Shown in pieces: positions 61,348-64,000 of a stretch of 64,000 bases of DNA. This DNA comes from Propionibacterium australiense (GTDB lineage: Bacteria; Actinomycetota; Actinomycetes; Propionibacteriales; Propionibacteriaceae). Location of the stretch: positions 62,001 through 126,000 of the forward strand of contig NZ_RCIV01000005.1 in assembly GCF_003666605.1 (NCBI RefSeq), read 5' to 3'. The position numbers and the translations under genes were made by a program. The notes below the pieces were generated by a model, which made no database searches, was not told where the DNA came from, and saw only the letters and a program-made list of their open reading frames with translations. Position 1 is the first letter of the stretch, and each line of letters begins with the position of its first letter.

Positions 61348-62652
61348 TCAGCCGAGAACGCCCCGGGCCACCATGGCGTCCTGCAGGAATCGCATGGCGA
61401 CGAGCGGGCGGGTGTGGTCGATCTCGATGTCGTCGTAGGAGATCATCTCGTCGACCTTCTTGTCGACCTTCAGCTTCGAGTGCTGCAGCAGGCCGACCGG
61501 CACGAGGTTCATCTCGCGGGCCTTGTCGGCAGGCATGGCGTAGCCGTAGAAGTGGTGCCCGCCCATGCCCTCGAAGGTCAACCCGGCCTCGAGATCGGTC
61601 TTGGCCCGGCCGACGACCTCCGTGGTGACGTGCGTGGACTGGAAGTCGGCTCGCCCGGTCGTGACGGCCTCGAAGATCGACAGGTGCGCCTCGATCGAGG
61701 CGATGTGCCACGGACGGTAGAAGAGATAGTAGGGGCCGTGGCCGAGTTTCAGGTAGTCGAGCTCCTCGGTGATGACGTCCGAGGTGGACTTCACGATGCA
61801 GAAGACGCCCGGGGCGACATCGCCCGTGACGTACTCCACGCACGGGCCCTTGTCGAACTCGAGGATGCCGCCGTCGGCCTTGGGGATCAGCTTGGTGGCG
61901 AGCTCGGCCAGCGGGATCTCCTCGCCGTGCATGCCGTCCACCTCGATCGGGATGCCTGTCGCGTTCGACAGGGCGGTCATCTCGAGCTGGGTCTTGGTGC
62001 CGTCGGTGAACTCCGTGAGCATGCGCGGGTTCATCTTCTTGCGCTCGGCGTCGGCGATGTTGTCCTCGGGCATGCCGTGCGGGATGTTGACGTTGTTCTT
62101 GCCCTTGCCGACGCAGACCACCTCGAGACCCAGGTCCTGGGCGTACTCGACCAGTTTGAGGCACTCGACCGGCTCGTCGCCGCGCATGACGGTGTACACC
62201 GACCCGCCGGCGTTGGCCATCGACGCCAGCAGGGGACCGACGGTGATGTCGGCCTCGACCGTCATGAGGGCGACGTCCTTGGAGTGCGTGATGCAGGTGT
62301 AGGCGATCTGGGCCGCGATCTCGGGCACCCCGGAGACCTCGACGACGATGTCGACGGGCAGCTCGGGCATCCGCAGGCCATCCGAGATGACGGCGGCCCT
62401 GCCGTCGGCGATGGCCTGAGCGGCCTTGTCGATGTCGGTGCCGGCGACGACGACGTCATCGCGCCCGGCGTTGCGCAGCGCCGATGAGGCCTTGTCCACG
62501 ACGATGTCGGCGACGGCGACGACGGCCAGGCCCGGTGCGCGCTGGATCGAGGCGATGAGGCCGGAGCCCATCTGGCCGGCGCCGACGACGCCCACCTGGA
62601 CCGGACGGCCCAGTTCCTTCTGGCGTTCGAGAAGAGCCTTGGTGTAACCCAT
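61348..62652 (-). CDS. NAD(P)-dependent oxidoreductase with SAF-like domain, glucitol operon
   Basis: 434 residues. An N-terminal Rossmann motif (QVGVVGAGQMGSGLIASI near residue 19) is followed by a homoserine-dehydrogenase-like core (VVEVSGVPEIAAQ, VALMTVEADITVGPLL) and a C-terminal SAF-like region (YAMPADKAREMNLVPVGLLQHSKLK, RPLVAMRFLQD). Related proteins occur in polyol PTS operons; the reaction is unproven. It directly follows gutM in the operon, separated by 1 bp. It may oxidise a sugar-alcohol phosphate. Confidence 0.75.
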   Translation of the reverse strand: MGYTKALLERQKELGRPVQVGVVGAGQMGSGLIASIQRAPGLAVVAVADIVVDKASSALRNAGRDDVVVAGTDIDKAAQAIADGRAAVISDGLRMPELPVDIVVEVSGVPEIAAQIAYTCITHSKDVALMTVEADITVGPLLASMANAGGSVYTVMRGDEPVECLKLVEYAQDLGLEVVCVGKGKNNVNIPHGMPEDNIADAERKKMNPRMLTEFTDGTKTQLEMTALSNATGIPIEVDGMHGEEIPLAELATKLIPKADGGILEFDKGPCVEYVTGDVAPGVFCIVKSTSDVITEELDYLKLGHGPYYLFYRPWHIASIEAHLSIFEAVTTGRADFQSTHVTTEVVGRAKTDLEAGLTFEGMGGHHFYGYAMPADKAREMNLVPVGLLQHSKLKVDKKVDEMISYDDIEIDHTRPLVAMRFLQDAMVARGVLG

Positions 62653-62653
62653 G

Positions 62654-63187
62654 TCAGTTTCCTTTCGGGATGGACACGCCCGGGGTGCTGGCTGCCCCCG
62701 AGCCGGTGGTGTGGGGTACGCGCTTGCGGATCAGCCGTGGCCCGGTTGTGGGAACAGGCGCGTGGTGGGTGGTTGGTGGTGTGGTGGCTGAGGGCTCGTC
62801 CGCAGGCTCCGTGCCGGCGTCTCCGACCTGGGCCAGCGCCATCTCGACGGCGGCCTTCAGCTGCTTGCCGCGGGCCCGGTCGACGGCCCCGGCCATGTCC
62901 CCGACGAGGCCGGGCGCGTCGTGGAACCTGGCGAAGACGCTCTTGCCGGCCAGGGCGCGCGCCCAGATGATGCACCGGGCGGTGGTGTCGACGATCGCGA
63001 TGACGATCGCCCCGCCCGCGATGGAGCGGCCGCGCCCGGAGACGAGCATGAGGTGCTCGCCCCTGGCGATCCGCGTGGCCTTGTTGAGCTCGGCGTTGTA
63101 CGAGCGCATCTGCAGGTAGGTGAACAGCAGCCCGAGCAGCATGGCCGCCACGAGGATCGCGGGGAATCTCCAGTCGAGGGCGTCCAT
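62654..63187 (-). CDS. gutM: Glucitol operon activator GutM/SrlM-like
   Basis: 177 residues. The hydrophobic N-terminus (FPAILVAAMLLGLLFTYLQM, residues 8-27) is one membrane segment, followed by the GutM core (RSYNAELNKATRIARGEHLMLVSGRGRSIAGGAIVIAIVD, then KSVFARFHDAPGLVG). In enteric bacteria GutM activates the glucitol operon. The last 65 residues are a Pro/Thr-rich extension not found in GutM. Located between the IIA component and an oxidoreductase. Confidence 0.78.
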   Translation of the reverse strand: MDALDWRFPAILVAAMLLGLLFTYLQMRSYNAELNKATRIARGEHLMLVSGRGRSIAGGAIVIAIVDTTARCIIWARALAGKSVFARFHDAPGLVGDMAGAVDRARGKQLKAAVEMALAQVGDAGTEPADEPSATTPPTTHHAPVPTTGPRLIRKRVPHTTGSGAASTPGVSIPKGN

Positions 63188-63193
63188 GCCGGA

Positions 63194-63562
63194 TCAGGCC
63201 TCGAGGAACTCGACGGTGCTGCCGACGGCGGGAACGGTGAGTTCCGGGCCGGAGGCCAGCACGGCGCCCGGCAGGAGTTCCTGTTCGGGCTGGTTGACGT
63301 AGACGACCACGTGACCGAGCTCGGTCAGGTTCGCGCAGGCGCGTTCCCCGATGGCGTCGACCGTGTAGTCCTGGCCGGCGATGCGGAAGACGTCGCCGGC
63401 GGTGATGTCGCGGGTCAGTGCCGTCGTCGTACGGTGCACGACGCTCACCTCGGCCAGGGCCTCGGGGACGGGCTCGCCGAACAGGATGATGACACCGCCG
63501 TCGATCATGTCGCCGGCGTCGGGTCCGATCGCGGTGACGTCAGCGCTCCACAGGGTTGACAT
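63194..63562 (-). CDS. srlB: PTS glucitol/sorbitol-specific IIA component
   Basis: 122 residues of the glucitol IIA family: VVHRTTTALTRDITAGDVFRIAGQDYTVDAIGERACANL. The His in VVHRT is the likely phosphorylation site that receives phosphate from HPr. It starts 66 bp after the IIB/C gene. With it, it phosphorylates sorbitol during uptake. Confidence 0.88.
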   Translation of the reverse strand: MSTLWSADVTAIGPDAGDMIDGGVIILFGEPVPEALAEVSVVHRTTTALTRDITAGDVFRIAGQDYTVDAIGERACANLTELGHVVVYVNQPEQELLPGAVLASGPELTVPAVGSTVEFLEA

Positions 63563-63628
63563 GGTCTCTCCTTCTGTTTGGGGGATGCGGGTGGGGCGGC
63601 CGGGGCCGCCCCACCCGGTGATGTCGGG

Positions 63629-64000
63629 TCAGATGAGCAGGAACGAGGTGAGGTAGGCGATGATGACCGCCACCGGTGAGGTCACCAGGCGGGTGAACAG
63701 CACGGCGGAGACACCAACGGAGATCGTCTCGGGCTGGGCCTCGCCGAGCGACAGGCCGACCGGGACGAAGTCGCAGCCGACCTGCCCGTCGATGGCGAAC
63801 AGGGTGGGCAGCGCGTACTGCACGGGCAGCGAGCCGGCGCCGATCTGCTGGCCCATGAGCACGCCGACGACCTGCGCGATGGCCGCGCCGGGGCCGAGCA
63901 CCGGGGACAGGAACGGCAGGGCGACGATGACGCCCAGCAGGATCAGGCCGATCGGGTTGCCGGCCAGCGGCGTGACGGCTGTGGCGATCAGGTCCGAGAT
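63629..64000 (-). CDS. srlE: PTS glucitol/sorbitol transporter IIB/C component SrlE, C-terminal part
   Basis: The last 123 codons of a gene that continues beyond the window; the open frame has no start before the edge. LLGVIVALPFLSPVLGPGAAIAQVVGVLMG, then QYALPTLFAIDGQVGCDFVPVGLSLGEAQPETI match the SrlE C-terminal membrane domain. It imports sorbitol with phosphorylation. The N-terminal IIB phosphocysteine domain and the partner srlA should lie just outside. Confidence 0.85.
   Translation of the reverse strand: MSDLIATAVTPLAGNPIGLILLGVIVALPFLSPVLGPGAAIAQVVGVLMGQQIGAGSLPVQYALPTLFAIDGQVGCDFVPVGLSLGEAQPETISVGVSAVLFTRLVTSPVAVIIAYLTSFLLI

Overview
The window is high-GC DNA from an actinobacterium of the Propionibacteriaceae. 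The strongest evidence is a complete methylmalonyl-CoA carboxyltransferase (transcarboxylase) operon at 41.1-44.9 kb: 5S, 12S, a small linker gene and the 1.3S biotin carrier. These are hallmark enzymes of propionic fermentation. A single-direction heme operon and an adenosylcobalamin-dependent ornithine mutase fit the same assignment. The exact genus cannot be fixed from the sequence alone.

Layout. 0-3.2 kb: a sorbitol-6-phosphate dehydrogenase-like SDR, a short transaldolase/fructose-6-phosphate aldolase, a three-repeat CRISPR-like array resembling type I-E repeats, a RelB/RelE-like toxin-antitoxin pair with an operator abutting its start codon, and a frameshifted gene. 3.3-5.2 kb: asparagine synthetase. 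5.5-15.9 kb: heme biosynthesis (hemA, hemC, a hemD-hemE fusion, a radical SAM/SPASM protein, hemY/cgoX, hemH/cpfC, hemB, hemL), mostly linked by 4-bp start/stop overlaps. 16.0-24.6 kb, minus strand: a type III-D-like CRISPR effector operon with a TIGR03986-like RAMP, an HD-less Cas10 with intact GGDD, a Csm3-like protein, a Csx10-like protein, a double-RAMP fusion, a Csx19-like protein and a Cas6 N-terminal half whose 3' part is replaced by palindromic repeats. No cas1/cas2, CARF effector or matching array is visible.

25.3-29.5 kb: an iron-box-controlled single-chain ABC transporter resembling siderophore importers. 29.8-41 kb: a UvrA-like protein, a small ABC exporter operon with its own regulator, a HAD phosphatase divergent from a ROK regulator, RarA, a teichoic-acid-type transferase and an odd membrane-anchored protein with a degenerate PEP-synthase/PPDK-like domain. 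41.1-44.9 kb: transcarboxylase. 45.1-56.2 kb: an Lrp-type regulator divergent from a full ornithine catabolic operon (ord, ortA, ortB, oraS, oraE, a GlmL/MutL-like gene, ornithine racemase, amino acid permease). 56.3-60.2 kb: an amylase remnant, two TetR regulators, an SDR and phosphoglycerate mutase. 60.2-64 kb: a SorC regulator and a glucitol/sorbitol PTS operon running off the window end.

A 38/74-bp palindromic repeat family lies at both borders of the CRISPR operon and beside the iron ABC transporter. The most unusual content is this type III-D-like module, which appears to have lost its crRNA-processing nuclease to these repeats, together with the orphan type I-E-like mini-array 14 kb away. 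Two metabolic features also stand out: a HemD-HemE fusion with a radical SAM protein inside the heme operon, and a Clostridium-type ornithine pathway in a propionic actinobacterium.
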